From Deinandra increscens subsp. villosa (Eukaryota; Streptophyta; Magnoliopsida; Asterales; Asteraceae), in contig JBCNJP010000025.1 in assembly GCA_039602395.1 (NCBI GenBank), positions 41,828,922 through 41,892,921 of the forward strand: 64,000 nt of DNA, in the 5' to 3' direction. Of the stretch, positions 45,892 to 59,308 are shown piece after piece. Numbering within the stretch: position 1 is the first letter of the stretch; each line of letters begins with the position of its first letter. Below the pieces are notes generated by a model. That model searched no databases, was not told the origin of the DNA, and saw only the letters and a program-made list of their open reading frames with translations. Both the position numbers and the translations under genes were made by a program.

Positions 45892-47480
45892 TTAATGAAA
45901 GTTTGGAGGATTTCCCCATTTGACAAGCAACACAAACAGAATCCAAACATTTATCTAAAACAGGTAACAGATATTTAGAAAACATAGTATGAAGAGTGCG
46001 GTGATTAGGATGTCCTAATCGTTGATGCCACACTTTCGCAGAAGCACGGATCGCAGAAAATGCTTGTTTGTTGATAGATTGAAGCTTCGGAAGAGTGAGA
46101 GAGTAGAGTCCATCTCTACTTGGGCCCATAAGGAAGGTAGTACGGGTACGGATATCTTTCACAAAGAAACAAAAAGGGTAAAATTCAAAGAAGACGTTGT
46201 TATCAAGACAAAATTTTTGAACAAATAAAAGATTATATTTTATGTTAGGAACATGGAGAACTTGAGAAAGATTGAAATTTTTAAGTGGAGAACGGATGTG
46301 AGAAGAGCCAATGTGAAGAATGGGTAAACCTGTACTGTTGCCAACCCGAAGATCGTCATCGCCATGGTATGGTTCAGAAGATCCTAAACTTGCCAAATCC
46401 GGTGTAACATGATGACTTGCACCTGTATCAGGAAACCAATTAGTTGAAGCATGTGACCTCGTATCAGCAAAGTTCGCGGTGGGACGTCCGCGTATAGTAG
46501 CCGGATCCCGATGGGGACACTCAGAGGGAATGTGAGCGATGCCACGCCGAGGGCACGTGCCATGAACCGAGTTAGTAATCGTGGCCCAGTCAAAGCGTCC
46601 ACGGCCTTGGGGAGAGGGCCGCGGAGAATCTGTTCTGCGTCGGCCTTGAAAGGAAGTCGCACCACGACCCCTGTTGTTTCGGTTTGCAAAATTGGCTTGA
46701 GGGGTGGTGTTTACGGGTGTGAGTTGGTAGCCATGTTGTGCCGCAGCCTGCTTGAGGGTGGGCCGAAGTTGAGGTTGACGCCGTATAGGCATGAGATGAG
46801 GAATTAGGGGATGTTGTGTGATGTCGATTCACCATAAAATCATGATCAGCTAGTAGGGCAGGGAGCTCATCAAACGTAATGGGGGTGGTGCGACCGAGCA
46901 GATTGGATTTTAATCCATTGTATTCTTCTCTTAAACCTGAAATTACCAACATAACAACATCCTCATCTGCGAGAGGCTTCCCTATATTCTGCAGGTCAGT
47001 AGCATATTCATTGGCACGTGCTAAATAGGCTAAAGGGGTCTCATCACCTTTCATCTCCAATTTAAGGAGTTTCGTTTTCAACGTGTACTCACGAGATTGA
47101 GTTTGAGGTGCGTGTGCACGCTCCAGGTTATTCCATATATCACGAGAGGTAAAACCTTTAATGTGGTGAAAAGATTCTTCAGAAACGGTTGAGATAAGCA
47201 GCATCCTAACATGCGCATCATTGGTGATCCAGTTTTCATAGTCAGGGTTTAGGCGGGTTGAGGCCGGAACGAGGTTTTCTCCAGAACCGGTTACGGGGGT
47301 GTGGATTTCAGATGGTAGGCATGGAATTGTTCCATCTACATACCCGTAAAGATTATTGGTGATGAGAAAGGGTTGGATCATTGTTTTCCAGAACCCATAA
47401 TTTGTGGATTTGAGGGTGAAAGAGAATTTGTGAGAGTTATGAGAGGTTTTCTCTTGGGTAGTGAAGGGTGTAATAGCCAT
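45839..47480 (-). pseudogene. Copia gag, protease and pre-integrase
   Basis: The ATG at 47480 starts gag (MAITPFTTQEKTSHNSHKFS), with the conserved YGFWKTMIQPFL, WNNLERAHAPQTQSREYTLK, LKLEMKGDETPLAYL and LADEDVVMLVISGLREEYN. A frameshift near 46790 moves the frame to the zinc knuckle, which is damaged: the usual CxxC pair reads CPRRGIAHIPSEC, with one Cys lost. Protease follows with WFPDTGASHHVTPD (the DTGA active site), then the pre-integrase VWHQRLGHPNHRTLHTM and CVACQMGKSSKL. The start was chosen because it is the first ATG downstream of the primer site and precedes the family's N-terminal motifs. Confidence 0.9.
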
Positions 47481-47563
47481 GGCGGAGAAAGAAACACGAT
47501 CGGCCGGCGTGAGGAGGAGGAAGACGAGACCGCCGGCGCTAGGGTTTGGGTTGATCGTTCTCT

Positions 47564-47576
47564 GGCTCTGTTACCA
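47564..47576 (-). promoter_or_regulatory. Copia primer binding site
   Basis: On the minus strand TGGTAACAGAGCC begins immediately after the 5' LTR end. It is one mismatch from the initiator tRNA-Met complement TGGTATCAGAGC. Confidence 0.85.
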
Positions 47577-47701
47577 TATTGGACGATTGAATGGATTTGT
47601 AATTGTAATTGGATTGGAATAATCAAGTACAAGAGAATATATATAAGACAAGTTATAATAAGCACCCTTAACTATTAAGACTTATAAACTATGGTCTAAT
47701 A
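47577..47701 (-). repeat. 5' LTR of copia element (125 bp)
   Basis: It pairs with 43122-43246. A TATATATA box sits in its middle (47636-47643). At 125 bp it is very short for an LTR. The TA...TA ends are a non-canonical type. Confidence 0.88.
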
Positions 47702-48615
47702 TATTTCAAAGACGGTTTTAGTATAAACTTTTGAAGATAGCAAAATGATGCTTGGTATGCTATAAAAATAGCGATAAGTCATATGTGATTGACAAATAAG
47801 ATACTGAGTCACCAGTCACCACTTCTATTGAAATCAGCAAAATAAAATATGCTACCATAATTGATCGGTTTTTTTTAATAATCTTAATGATATGTAACTT
47901 GGTTTCTAATTGGTAAGAAAATTTAGGTTGGTTTCTATATTATCGCCAATTAAAAGTTGGTGATGTAATCATAAAAAGTGTAAATTTACTGAATATATTT
48001 ACTTGAAAATATTAGATTTAAGCAATAACTTTTTTCCTAAAAAAAATTAGATTTAACTTATACATATTTACATCAATATTTTAAATTATACAACTCTTAA
48101 GTTTTAAATTTGCGTCTTCACCAAGCAAAAGACAACACTAGGTTATAAGATTCAAGCACTATAACACACTATAAACCATTATATACTGGCAAGACAAGTT
48201 GGAAGTTGACCAAAGTCTATGTTCCTACGCGTACACCAAGATAAGCACCATAAGCATTCTTTTAGACGATTCAATACCATCGACGAAAATAGCCTAAATC
48301 TCTTGAAATGATTTTATGAGTTGGTTTTGTTTTTATTTCTGTTTGAATGCGAATCATGTGAAATTGGGAAATATTTGCTGAATAAACCATTATTGAAAAG
48401 TAAAAAGTTGTTTTAACATCAAATTCATACAAATATTAAGAAAGATAAACAATCCGAGATTCAAATGGTTATTGAAGTGTAAATATAAATGTTATAATCT
48501 CATGTCCATATTTTATAAAAGGCCATTTTACGAATGCATCTCTATAATAAAAATAATAAAATAGAAATAAATCAAATAATGTGTTATTATGATGAAAAAT
48601 TGTAACCCGTTAATA
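47702..48615. other. AT-rich intergenic sequence
   Basis: No gene, LTR edge or repeat array is supported in this stretch. Confidence 0.5.
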
Positions 48616-49519
48616 AAAATAAGGGGTTTTACATATATCCCCTTATTAAGGAGCTTTATTACATATATACCCAATCCTAAACATCAATTACATATTTCCC
48701 CTTTTGCTAAGAAATTACACAACTACCCTTCTTAATTTTAGGGGAAAAAAAAGAAATACACATAATCACCCCTCATCCCTACGTGAATCAGACAACGCTT
48801 CAACATTCCTCTCCTCCGATCCTTTCTCCATGCGTAACTCTCCTGTACGTGAAAGCCCCATCGCCACATCCATCTTGAAATCTCAAGTGCTGCCTCACTT
48901 CCAAGTTCGTATTTCGTCCCCACAGGTCCGATTTCGTCTCCACAGGTCCCCACAGGTCCGATTTTAGGGTTCGGATTTTACCGCTACCTCCGTCTTGATT
49001 CAATTTTACTGTTTTTATGGTCGATTTCAAGCGCTGCTCCCATCGTGGTCGAGTTTAGGGTTCGTTTTTTTTTTGTTTGTTTATGATTGTTAGGTAAAGG
49101 GAAGACCGCAGGCAGGGGTCACAAAGGGCAGAAAGCAAGAGGCGTAGAATGCCCAAAAGGGGTTTTAAGAACCCTTTTAGCCTTGAATTTCAGGTAAATT
49201 TCTCTTCATTTCCTTTGTATTTGAAGTAAATTTCATGTTTTTGATGTTCTTCTGATGCATAACACTACTTCTGTTTCAAAAAAAATTATGGCTAAGAAAT
49301 AAAATGAGGTGTTTTTGCCAGTAAAAAGGGATCGATTATTATAAACTGAGTATACTAATTGCTGTGAGAATCTGAAAATTAATAATAAATGTTTGCTTGT
49401 TATTGTGCTTTTTTGAAACTTTGATTTTTGTAGTTGGATGGATAATGAAATGCTAAGAGATTATGTTAGCATGCTAGCTTTCTATTAGTAGGTTAATCAT
49501 TTGTTAATGCGTTGGTTTT
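48616..49519 (+). mobile_element. Probable gene-carrying DNA element or duplicated gene piece
   Basis: The segment begins with an AAGGGGTTTTACATATATCC/ACATATATACCC-type edge, common in plant DNA elements. It continues with a C-rich leader that has CCCCACAGGTCCGATTT duplicated (48917-48965), and then holds a ribosomal-protein exon with intron remnants. A matching inverted edge was not found, so its class is open: a Pack-MULE missing its right arm or a plain segmental duplication are both possible. Confidence 0.35.
49094..49193 (+). pseudogene. Exon fragment of mitochondrial ribosomal protein uL15m
   Basis: A 100-bp exon is bounded by an AG acceptor (49092-49093) and a GT donor (49194-49195). 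It reads KGKTAGRGHKGQKARGV in one frame, then PKRGFKNPFSLEFQ in the next. Both strings match consecutive parts of bacterial-type L15 of the mitochondrial large subunit, between which the usual GFEGGQ-P-RR segment is missing. The intact splice borders show genomic DNA was copied, and the internal deletion and frameshift make it non-functional. uL15 helps assemble the large ribosomal subunit. Confidence 0.75.
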
Positions 49520-50760
49520 TGTCACACCCCCAAATTTCCACTAACGGAGTTTTACCGTGTGGGGTGTGAACCAGACCAGGACCCGAGTCATTAGTTACAT
49601 CAAACATAAGTTTAAGGTTCAAAATGTATATATATTTCCAAACGGGAAATATCAAACCAGAGTTAAAGTTTAGCGGAAGCTTATAAAAGTTATGTTGCGC
49701 AAAACAAGCGTCCGACAAGTAAATAAAGTTCAAGATAAAGGTTTTAAAAGCAAGTTCCCAAAAATAAAGTTTAACCAGCGTACGTGCCCAAAAATCCGAT
49801 TCTCCTAGCGTCCTGCAAAGCATGCATAAGAGCAAGTGTCAACTAATGTTGGTGAGTTCACATAAGCACATAAGTATAACTAGTATAGTTATGCAGTACG
49901 AATACAACAGTTTTTATTCGTATGTAAGCATGTATATTAACAGTACAATCCATATCGTAGGTAGCGAGCCTAAGTTCATGTCACTAGAACGTTCGCAACC
50001 GAAGCTGACCAATTAGTTGTAGGAATAGTTCCTTACGTGGGTTGCCTTCCCCGTGTCTACTCGATCACGGTAAGTTTAGGCTGACATTGTCCTCAGTCCG
50101 ACCGCCAGTCGGGTGGTGCATCTCGTGCCCACTGAGTGGGGTTTGTCAGACCCAAGTAGTACTACCCAATATCCCCTCGCTATAAACTATTAACGGTTCG
50201 ATAATATAGGTGCAGTACAAAGTTTCTCTTTCAAAGTTTGGAAGGCTGCATCTTCCTTGTCACCCCATCTGTATAGAACCCCTTAGGGTGCGCTGCTACA
50301 ATTTAGTAAGACTTCGAGTCTTGCGTAATTACCGAGCACCTAACGAATTTACATACGTAAGTGTGTGTCCGCACATGAGTAACATACCCTAGACGACAGT
50401 TTAATTTGACAAGTAATTCCATTTGTGATGTAGGTGATATATTTCAAAAACGGGATAAAAATCGTTTGTTGCGAAATGAGTCGGAGACGACATTAGACAA
50501 AAATCGTTATATTCCAGAATCAAGTTGGTGACGACATTGAAAAGAGAAAAGCTCGACCAAAAGCGAATATAAGATAAATATCGTCTTTTACAAAACCGAG
50601 TAGTCGAAATGCATATTTATGTATATAGATGGATATATTTATAGATATATAAATATGTATATATATATATATGTATATCACCCAAACACGAGAAACGTTT
50701 ATATCGCAAAATACGACCAATTAATATTCGTACACGTATATTTATTTATTTATTTATTTT
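49520..50760 (-). mobile_element. Gypsy LTR fragment
   Basis: The edge TGTCACACCCCCAAATTTCC begins at 49520, and its own near-inverted CCGTGTGGGGTGTGA follows 35 bp later. The internal block AGTGTCAACTAATGTTGGTG occurs at 49834, as in the other gypsy LTR copies here. A TA-rich (ATATAT) stretch occupies 50620-50690. The outer end of the LTR is not identifiable, so the right border is approximate. Confidence 0.6.
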
Positions 50761-53700
50761 TTTAAATATAAGGGTTGATAAGACGTTCGTTTTATATTTC
50801 CAGATACGTTTATCTTTATATTTTCTCAAATAGGTATTCATTATGATTTTGCTAACAAATAACCAACATTTTGTATATAATAACCAAATTATATGAACCG
50901 ACGAGAGAAAACGAAAATAATATTGTTTACGAAGATTTCTACGGGTCCAAAATAACAATGTAAAAGAAACATTCCATGTAACTTTATAAAGATGGCTAAA
51001 GTTTCTCTAGTCGATGGAACTATAGAATCAAGTGTTGACATACAAGCAATAAGATCTTCTGACAAAATAGGATTGCAAAATCATGTTCGGCAAAATAAAT
51101 AGTGTGTTCTTCAATGACTGCCATTTATTTTCAAGGATAATTACCCCATATGAAGATAGTTTTTTTCTATTTGAAACAACCAGCAAACATAACATTAAAA
51201 AGAGCCAAACAAAGTCAGCCGAGAAATACATGCTGCAAAAATACCATACAAAAGAAAAAAGAGAAAAAAATGGGACCCTTTCCTAGAGATCCGTCACACC
51301 CATCTTGAAGCACCATAGAACATCAACTCCCAGCCTCCTGCACCATCTGACCAATGCAACACTCCCCACCAGATCTACCTCCTAGAATTCGAAGATCCTG
51401 AGCATAAAACGGGCAAAAAAATACCATCAGAGTAGCATGCGACTAAACCTCCTCCATAAAAAAACTAAGGCGGCAGACAGAAGGAGATGTGAACGAAAAC
51501 AATCTGAGTTGGTTATTTACCCAACCAGTTTTGACCCATTACACAACCCGTCCATCTAGGCAAATTTAACAGGTGTATACAAACTTCAAAATACTTGGAA
51601 TCTTGCATCAGCCCATAAGTTTGTCATCAAAAATTAATTACAAATTTCACATTTATCATAGGTTCTTTAAAGCATGACTTGTAAATAATTGTGTATTAGT
51701 AGCTTCTAGTACCTTTTTCGTTTTCGTTGAACTCGCTGCAATAGTCACACAACCAGATGTCAGGGGAGTCCTAAAACTGTTTCCAAATATTATGTAGTTC
51801 TAAGTTACTTTTGGGATCTCCATACAAGGTAACAGGTACTGCAACAACCTAATAATTTAAAAAATTATCAACAATAGCATTCTGTGATTTATAAAAGTAT
51901 ACATAGTAAAGTCTAGATATAAATCAGCACCTTTGTAGAGCATTTTACATCAGCAAAAGTCTCAAAAAGTTCAACATCGTTGTTTGATGTCACCCATCCA
52001 ATGATGACAAGGCAACCATGTTAGAGCTGACTTGTTCTTTCGTTTTTATTTGATCCTTTGTCCATCTTATTTGATCTTTGTCAACCTGTAATATGTTCGA
52101 TCTGCAAAACAATACAAAATATGATAACAAATGTGATAAACCTTACATCGTCTAGTTTTGTAACCGTAATTACTCACCAGAGTAGATTGCTTCATCAGAT
52201 ATGTGAATTGCTGCCAAAAGGCGTAGTGACCCAAATTGACCCAGGTTGATTCTAAAAATTAGATTTGCATATACATAAAACAAAGTTCAAAATTGTATTG
52301 CTAGGATTTTGCCCAATAATTGAGTGTTTTGTATTGCTTATTAACATTCTTTATTTATATTGCTTTATTATATATATACAGTTTAGCATTAAAATGTTTA
52401 AAATTATTATTTCAATCGTATAAGTAGATTGGATAAGTCAATAAGCAATCCCAAACCCATTTACAGGCTTATTGTTGGATGAAAATAAAATAAACAGACA
52501 AGCGGTTTTAAGCACCATTAGTTTTAACTCGGTAATCACTATAAGTGGGGTATGATATCATGATGAAACGAAGAGGCATATGGACTTCCAAACTGAACTA
52601 TTAAGCCGATTTTGAGGGTGGCAGCCTCATTTAGACAAAGACATACACTTGAACCAAACATACTTAATAAATACCAACATATACCTTCAAATGCAGACTC
52701 TTAAGCCAACTGTCTCGTAGACGTTTGTATATCTTATTCAAAACAAATTCCTTTGCACTTCTGCAGAAAAACTATCTGCAGCATATGAGACCATATTTCC
52801 TACTAAAAACGAATCATTAGAAAAAAAACTTGAAGTCATCCGTTGAATCAGCAATTACACTTGAACAAAACAAAAGAATGAAGAAAATCATTTAACTGTA
52901 CATGTCTATAATAATAAGTAATGGAAATATATCTTACCTTTAGAGAAGCTCCACCTATATCTTATTACCCTCCAAGATGCTTGTAGTTGGAACCATTATA
53001 GATCCCACAAATAAATACAATCTAATTTAATTCAAAATTTTAAAAGAGAAGGATAATCCAAGCGGCCACATCAACATTGGTGTTTGCTTTAAGCCAATCC
53101 CATGAACATCAGCCTTGTTATAAAACAGTTATAATATGGTTCAAGAAGATAAATCATATCTTAAACCTTGAGAGTCTCTGAGTTTATTGAAAAGAGTGTA
53201 CAATTTAAACCGTAAATTCATGTAAAATTAAATCAGATTTAGGAGAAACAGGATATTAAGACATTGTGAGGACTAAATAAAAACAACTTTAAATATTATG
53301 TGGAAACATATATCAGCACTTTTCATATCAACACCAAATCTAATTTTACCTAACGAACACACAAATTCAATCCCAAAGAAATATTATAGAGATTCTACAT
53401 AGAGAATAAGAAAAGGAAAACTAACTCGAAGCGTTACCAGAAAATCTTGGTTCTTCATCATCGGGTCCTCCCGTATCCTGCATTATTATTATAAATCAAA
53501 CCCATCAAAAGTATAAAAAAGGGAGTGAGAGAAATTTGTAATAATAAAAAAAAATTAAAAAAAAAAACACTGGAGCAGCAAAGAAATGGGGTTAAACTGG
53601 TGAAGCAACGTATTAAGTTTACACCCATATAGACCTTGTTCCACATATTCCTCAAGTGTCCTCCGTTTTTCAATATTAAACCCTAGAATCACAAGACTAA

Positions 53701-54796
53701 AACCGCATAAAAGAGCCATGAAATTCGCTGAGTAACAAGCATAATTGCACACAGTTAATTAGCCAATTTGTTCTTCGTTGAAGCTATATTAATACTCTAA
53801 TATTATAATACAAAAAACTTCATCAGATTAAATCTTAAAAGTAGGTCAAAAGCGTTATGCAATTCAAGCAATGTTTAGGCGAGTACAAGTATGATGTAAC
53901 AATGGCGGAAAAACAAATTAATTACCGGAAGAGACAAACCTTTTGTTAGCAAATCTGGTGAACGGCGACAGTCCGTCTTCTTTGTTCTTCTGTGGGTAAT
54001 CGGTAATGAATAGGTGAAAAACAAAACCCTAATATAGACTCAGTTCTAGAAAGGAAAATTACAGATGGACTATAACGTTTACATACTTTTCACCAGTGCG
54101 ACCTCTTCAAGCTTGATGATCGGAGAAACCTGTGCTCCGGTATTTTCGTCTTCGGTGGCGGTGGAATCCTCCTAACAAAATATAAGAAATCGAAGGAAGA
54201 ACATACCATACATTAGGCGAAGCTCAGACTAACCCCTGACGCCGGCGATCACCGAAAGGTACCAACCGCTAACAACATCAACGCAGAGAAGAGATTGGAA
54301 TCAACCGGATCAAGATCAATGGGAGTGGATGAAACTATGAGAGAGACGCAAAGAAACCCTTTGGTCTGTGTAAAGCAAATGCACCTCCAAAAGCTAATAA
54401 GTCACAACATTGTGGCTTTTTGCTGCTTTTGGAGGGACATTTTTGACTTTTTGCCTCTTCCAAAAGCCAAAAGTCATTTTCAAATAGAATCCCAAACATG
54501 CCCACAGCCTGGAAAGCAAATATGGGGTTTGAAATTCAAATCTCAAAATTAGTTTGAAATTCAAATTTTACGTCTCTGCTTTCACACGTATAGGTTACAA
54601 GGTTGAAATGGCTTGCTATGACATGTAAAATAGATTTAAGAGATTCAACAATTGTGCATAAACTATTTGTACATTGTGCTTAAAAATTTGTAAAAAATCT
54701 TAAGGATTTAACACTTGAGTTTTCTCTCTCCAATATGCTTAATAATATAGTATAGATATATATATAAGGGAAAGTTATTGTACAAATGATGTTTTC
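50761..54796. other. Unassigned stretch, no supported gene
   Basis: About 4 kb of mostly AT-rich sequence. The minus strand has a leader-like texture between 53900 and 54290, with exon-like edges near 53460, but no frame shows a recognised domain. A short inverted pair CCTCCAAAAGC/GCTTTTGGAGG lies at 54386-54396 and 54425-54435, possibly part of a MITE. Confidence 0.45.
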
Positions 54797-56500
54797 TGTC
54801 ACACCCCAACCGACGGCGGAAAAGTCGTGGCATGATGATTGTCCATAAGCACATGACACTATTTAAAGTTTCATTATTTAATAATATCCAATTCCAAAAT
54901 TATGCAGTGAATACAAGTAACATAAACATATAAAATAGTTCTAGATTAAATTAACTAGGTCTAAAAGCATCCTATGTGTGACGTCAATCATGAAGGCTTG
55001 ATTCTCAATAACCTGAAAAACAAGCAAAAGGTCAACTATCTACATAGTTGGTGAGTCATAGGTTTAATAAAAACAGTTAAAGAATATATTTGATAAAGTT
55101 TTTGCAAAGTCACACTGTTAAACTAAACGTGCAAGTATTACTCTAATTACACACTTATTCGTCACCCAGTACAAAATGATGTTCAAATTCCTCAAAGGAA
55201 TCTCTCTAATTATGATGTTTAGTTTCCTCAAAGAAACCTCTACGATTATGATGCTCATGAGACTTACAAGTGTTCAATTCCCTCAAAGGAATCTCAACGA
55301 TTGCTCATAAGACTTACCAGTACAGGTCCCTAGAATACGATGTAATGTAGATAAATACAAGCAATTTATTTCACAGTACATGACTTGCATAGTGATAATA
55401 AATGATTGAAAATGTTCCACATAGTCATACTTGAATAAACATTTACACACACTCATGTTCATCACATAAAATTAGATATCCATCACATAACAGATATTCA
55501 TCACATAAACAAATATTTATCACATAAACAGGACGCGAGATTGATGGTTCACAAACCAACAATGGGTAACAAAGTTTGTGCACTTGTTCGATCCCTCTCA
55601 AGGAAGCTCTACATATCTCGAGCGGTTCATCTCAGGAATCTCAGCGTTGGGACGACGCTCAGTCCCTCGCAAGAACCTCAACGTCATCATGTTCAGTTCT
55701 TCGCAAGGAACCTAACATTTGATGCTCCGGAGCCTTAAGAATATAGTTTCCTAAAAAATCATACAATATCAAGCATAGCAAAGTATATATTCACACGATA
55801 TCACACAAATACATGCAAGTAAATGGTATTAAACAATATTTGACTTTGCTTAATGAAAATAAATTGGTTGAATGAATAAAGTCTGGTAATGATTCATTAT
55901 AATAAACATGATAAGGGGTATGGATTGCTTAAAAATAAAGTAATAAAGATGAATAACGTTTATGTGTGTTTTCCATCCCAAAATGGTTTGGAAAATATAA
56001 AGAAAAAGGGCTATGAACTCACCTTCGATTGTAAGATTTCTATCTCGATGTCAAAGAAGGATTCAAGTGTGAGGAGCCCTAGACGAATAAAGAGTTTGGT
56101 CAACCTCAAGTTACAAGGTCGAATAAAGAATTCTAAACTTCTAGGGTTTCGATGGCTTTAACGGATTTTATAAGATGGACTCAAGTTAATTTTGACCCTT
56201 GATAAACAATTATTGAGTAAGGAAGAGAAAATTGGTTTTTGTTCCCATTTTATGTATATTAAAAAAAATGATTTAGAAAACATGTAATATTGAAATAATA
56301 ACTTTAGAAAAAAACGATATTATTATCCCATGCTTGAAAATTATAAGTTATATTTATAAATATGTATAAGAATAAGTGTTTATAATTGTTTATATAGTGA
56401 GGATAAAAATAATTGTAATGATTTTCTCTTTATGAATTTTAAAACATGAAATATAGATTTTAGAATTTAAAGGAAATTTATCAATAATCTTTCAAGCTAA
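54797..56500 (-). mobile_element. Gypsy LTR fragment, interrupted by a Helitron
   Basis: The edge TGTCACACCCCAACCGACGG at 54797 and the following GCGGAAAAGTCGTGGCATGA correspond to the inner end of the LTR at 17466. GGTCAACTATCTACATAGTT and GGTGAGTCATAGGTTTAAT at 55030-55065 match the conserved internal block. Between 55150 and 55740 a loosely repeated CTCAAAGGAATCTC-like unit recurs about seven times. No outer end (TGTAACA on the minus strand) is seen before the Helitron junction. Confidence 0.65.
55185..55720. repeat. Dispersed CTC(A/G)AAGGAA(T/C)CTC repeats inside the LTR
   Basis: The words CCTCAAAGGAATCTC, CCTCAAAGAAACCTC, CTCTCAAGGAAGCTC, CTCAGGAATCTCAG and TCGCAAGAACCTCAA recur over about 530 bp with irregular spacing. 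Confidence 0.7.
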
Positions 56501-56873
56501 TCTATATCTATATAATATATATATGAAAAGTTGGGTTGCCACGTGGCATCACCACAACATTCCTTAGAATGATTTTCCCGCCTAATGATTCCACTTATAT
56601 GATATCGGATCTGTTTAGGCTTAAAATTCGAAGACCCAGTTAAAAAACCCTACTAAAGCTCTTTAACGGCTTATATAAGAAACAACCCTAATTCTAAATT
56701 TCCATTCTATTCATCTTTCCTTGGAAGTCTCCGCCTAAAGCTCTCATCCCGGAATATCGCTTCCGTCGATATCTTCCTCCGATTCAAGATTATCGATTTG
56801 GGTTTCTAATCAAACCAAATCGATTCCAGATGTGCGATATTCATATCACTTAGTCGCTTTCAATCAAGATCGA

Positions 56874-56929
56874 TTCTGCAATGGCGGTTCTGCAATGGTG
56901 GTTCTGCAATGGTGGTTCTGCAATGACGG
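56874..56929. repeat. 14-bp tandem repeat, four units
   Basis: TTCTGCAATGG(C/T)GG occurs four times in a row inside the Helitron leader; the last unit has ATGACGG. Confidence 0.95.
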
Positions 56930-59308
56930 TATTGAGCATACGAGATTCGAATTGATGGTTTCAATTTGAGGGTTGTCTACGCAGTTGTCTTCAATGATCC
57001 TTGCATCCGATATCAATTTTAGGTAACTTCTACGCAGTTGTTCTTCAACGATTGATTCCGTTTTGTCTTTTTTATTCATACTAATTTCTCCGATTTTCTC
57101 TCAATCATCTCATTTTATTAGCGAGAAACTGAAGGCTGGAGACGAGGCTAAATCCAAAAACAACAAGAAAGATGACCAGATAGGTATGTCTTTGATTAAT
57201 TAACACCCATCTGATTTCTATCGATTAATAGTAATTCTCCATCGCAAACTTCTCTAATCGAGCCTGCTCCTTTTAATTCAGGGTTTAAATCTATGCTTTC
57301 AGGGTTTAATTCAGGGTTTATATCCTTTCCTTTTCTTTGTGATGTTTGTTTTGTCGAGGTTTTCTTTATGCTTTATCATTTAGTTTATTGTATTTTCTTT
57401 ATTTTTTATATATATATATTTTTTCTTCTGTGTTTTTGTAGCTGTTCAAGTTATTCCATTTGTAAAAGCTTTGTACATGCAATATGTTATTGTCGATCCT
57501 CTTTTCTTGATTAAAATTATCCCATGTGAACCATTTTTAGATTCAGTATATGAAAGAGAGATATGTAAATGTAAAATAGATGCTAAATATTTATTGATCA
57601 TGGTATGAAAAAACAAAAATTTATATCCGTTGGCTTTGTTGATTACCATTCAGTTACCTACAAGTTGTTATAATTATAAAGGTTTTTGTGTTCTTTGAGT
57701 TTGGAAATCTAATATTCTATCGAGGTTTACGAGGAAAGATTATTGTTTGTAGTCCAAGACCACAACTAGAATTGAGTTTGCTATTCACACTCTTCAGGTA
57801 TTTTCATATTAATAACTGTTGATTGTTATTTTGAACCTAAAATCTATATGATCTGACTTTGCCCCTCACACTCCACATGTTGACTTTGACAAATTGTTTC
57901 TGATTCATTGCTATTTTTGTAGGTAACCGATGTAAACACAAGTAAAGAAAGAAGTTACGAGACAACAATGTCATTTTTGTGATGTGTAAAGGACATTATA
58001 TGGATGTTTGTCTCGGTTCCATGTCTTCACCTGTCAATATTCCCATGTCAAGGGTAATTTAGTTAAAAAAAATTTGTTTCTTTCCTTTGCCGAGATTAGT
58101 TTTATTCTAACAAGTGTTATCACTAGGGGTGGTTATACAAACCATGATGGTATCACATATTAATTCATTTCCTGAAGTTGGTCAATTTCATTTCTATTAG
58201 ATTCATTAAGGGCGTGGCAAGAAAACAAGTGTGAAACATAAATGGTAGTTTCAAACTTCCAATGCTAAACTTTCATATTCTGGTATTAGGTTACAAATTA
58301 TCTAATACTAAAGCGAAAATTCAAGTAGGTTCATGAAGTTCAGATATGTTATTCCATTTCCTTATGTATGTTATTTGTTTAGTTTGTAGTCTGACTCTTC
58401 TTTTGGTTTTGTAAATGAATACAACCTACGGTCTACAACTGAATCTGTTTGGATTTGCTGATGCCGTGACAGAGACAGATGAGTGTTTAGTTTGGTTGAT
58501 TTGGTGTAAAGGTACTTTGGTTAATTGTTTATATTTACGTCTTTAATCTTCATATCCTTAGTTGTTAATGTGTCGTTACAAAGTGAATTTGTTTGGATCT
58601 GTTTAATTTGATTGGTATAGGGTTAAATACTTAAGACTTAATGAGATTGTAAAGTGTTTGTTTGTTTTCATTTAATGTTACTTACCACATTTGGTTCTAC
58701 TTTCAACTGTTTTAATTTCACAATCGATTGAGTTTTTTTTGGCAATCGCTGTTATTTTGTAATTATAAATTGATTTATGAATATGCACATAATAGCATGC
58801 TGATTAAAGATGAAAATAGGATTCGAGAAATATTGAAGATGTGCAAACCTCTGTAATGGTGCCTGTTTCACAGAGTTCTTGGGGCATTGATCAAACATAC
58901 TAATACCCTATAAGAGGTAAGCCATTCAATCCCTCTATCTATGTGTGTGTAATATCTTTTGTGACACTGTGTTCAATTTTAATAAAATCGATAGTGTTTT
59001 AATGTATTATTTGTGAACAAGCCGGTGAGTTAAAGACAAACCATATGGTAAGAGTTCATGTTCTGTATGTATAGTATTTTGTTTTCTATTTTTCTTGCAT
59101 ATAATTATAAATATGTTCTTACTATTCTATAAATCATCCACCCATCAATATTTCTATTCTAATGGTGGTGGATGATGTTTAAGATAATATGATTCCTAAA
59201 ATACTTTAATTTGCATTTTCATTATTAACATAAATAATAATTCCTAAAATCTAGGAATTTTGGACGTTTTTAAAAAATCACAGATTTAATTGAATATTAT
59301 GAAATCTC

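Larger units (their letters stand above)
43122..47701 (-). mobile_element. Ty1/copia element, nearly full length (4580 bp)
   Basis: Two 125-bp direct repeats bound the element: 43122-43246 and 47577-47701. They begin TATTGGACGATTGAATGG and end GGTCTAATA on the + strand and differ at only a few positions. Between them lie gag, protease, integrase, reverse transcriptase and RNase H, in copia order, all on the minus strand. The short LTRs and compact size suggest the Ale/Retrofit-like branch (inference). No matching 5-bp target duplication is seen (TGTAC on the left, TATTT on the right). Confidence 0.92.

Noticed and set aside
54386..54435. Short CCTCCAAAAGC inverted repeat as a MITE
   Set aside because: The arms are only 11 bp and no target duplication or terminal structure could be defined.
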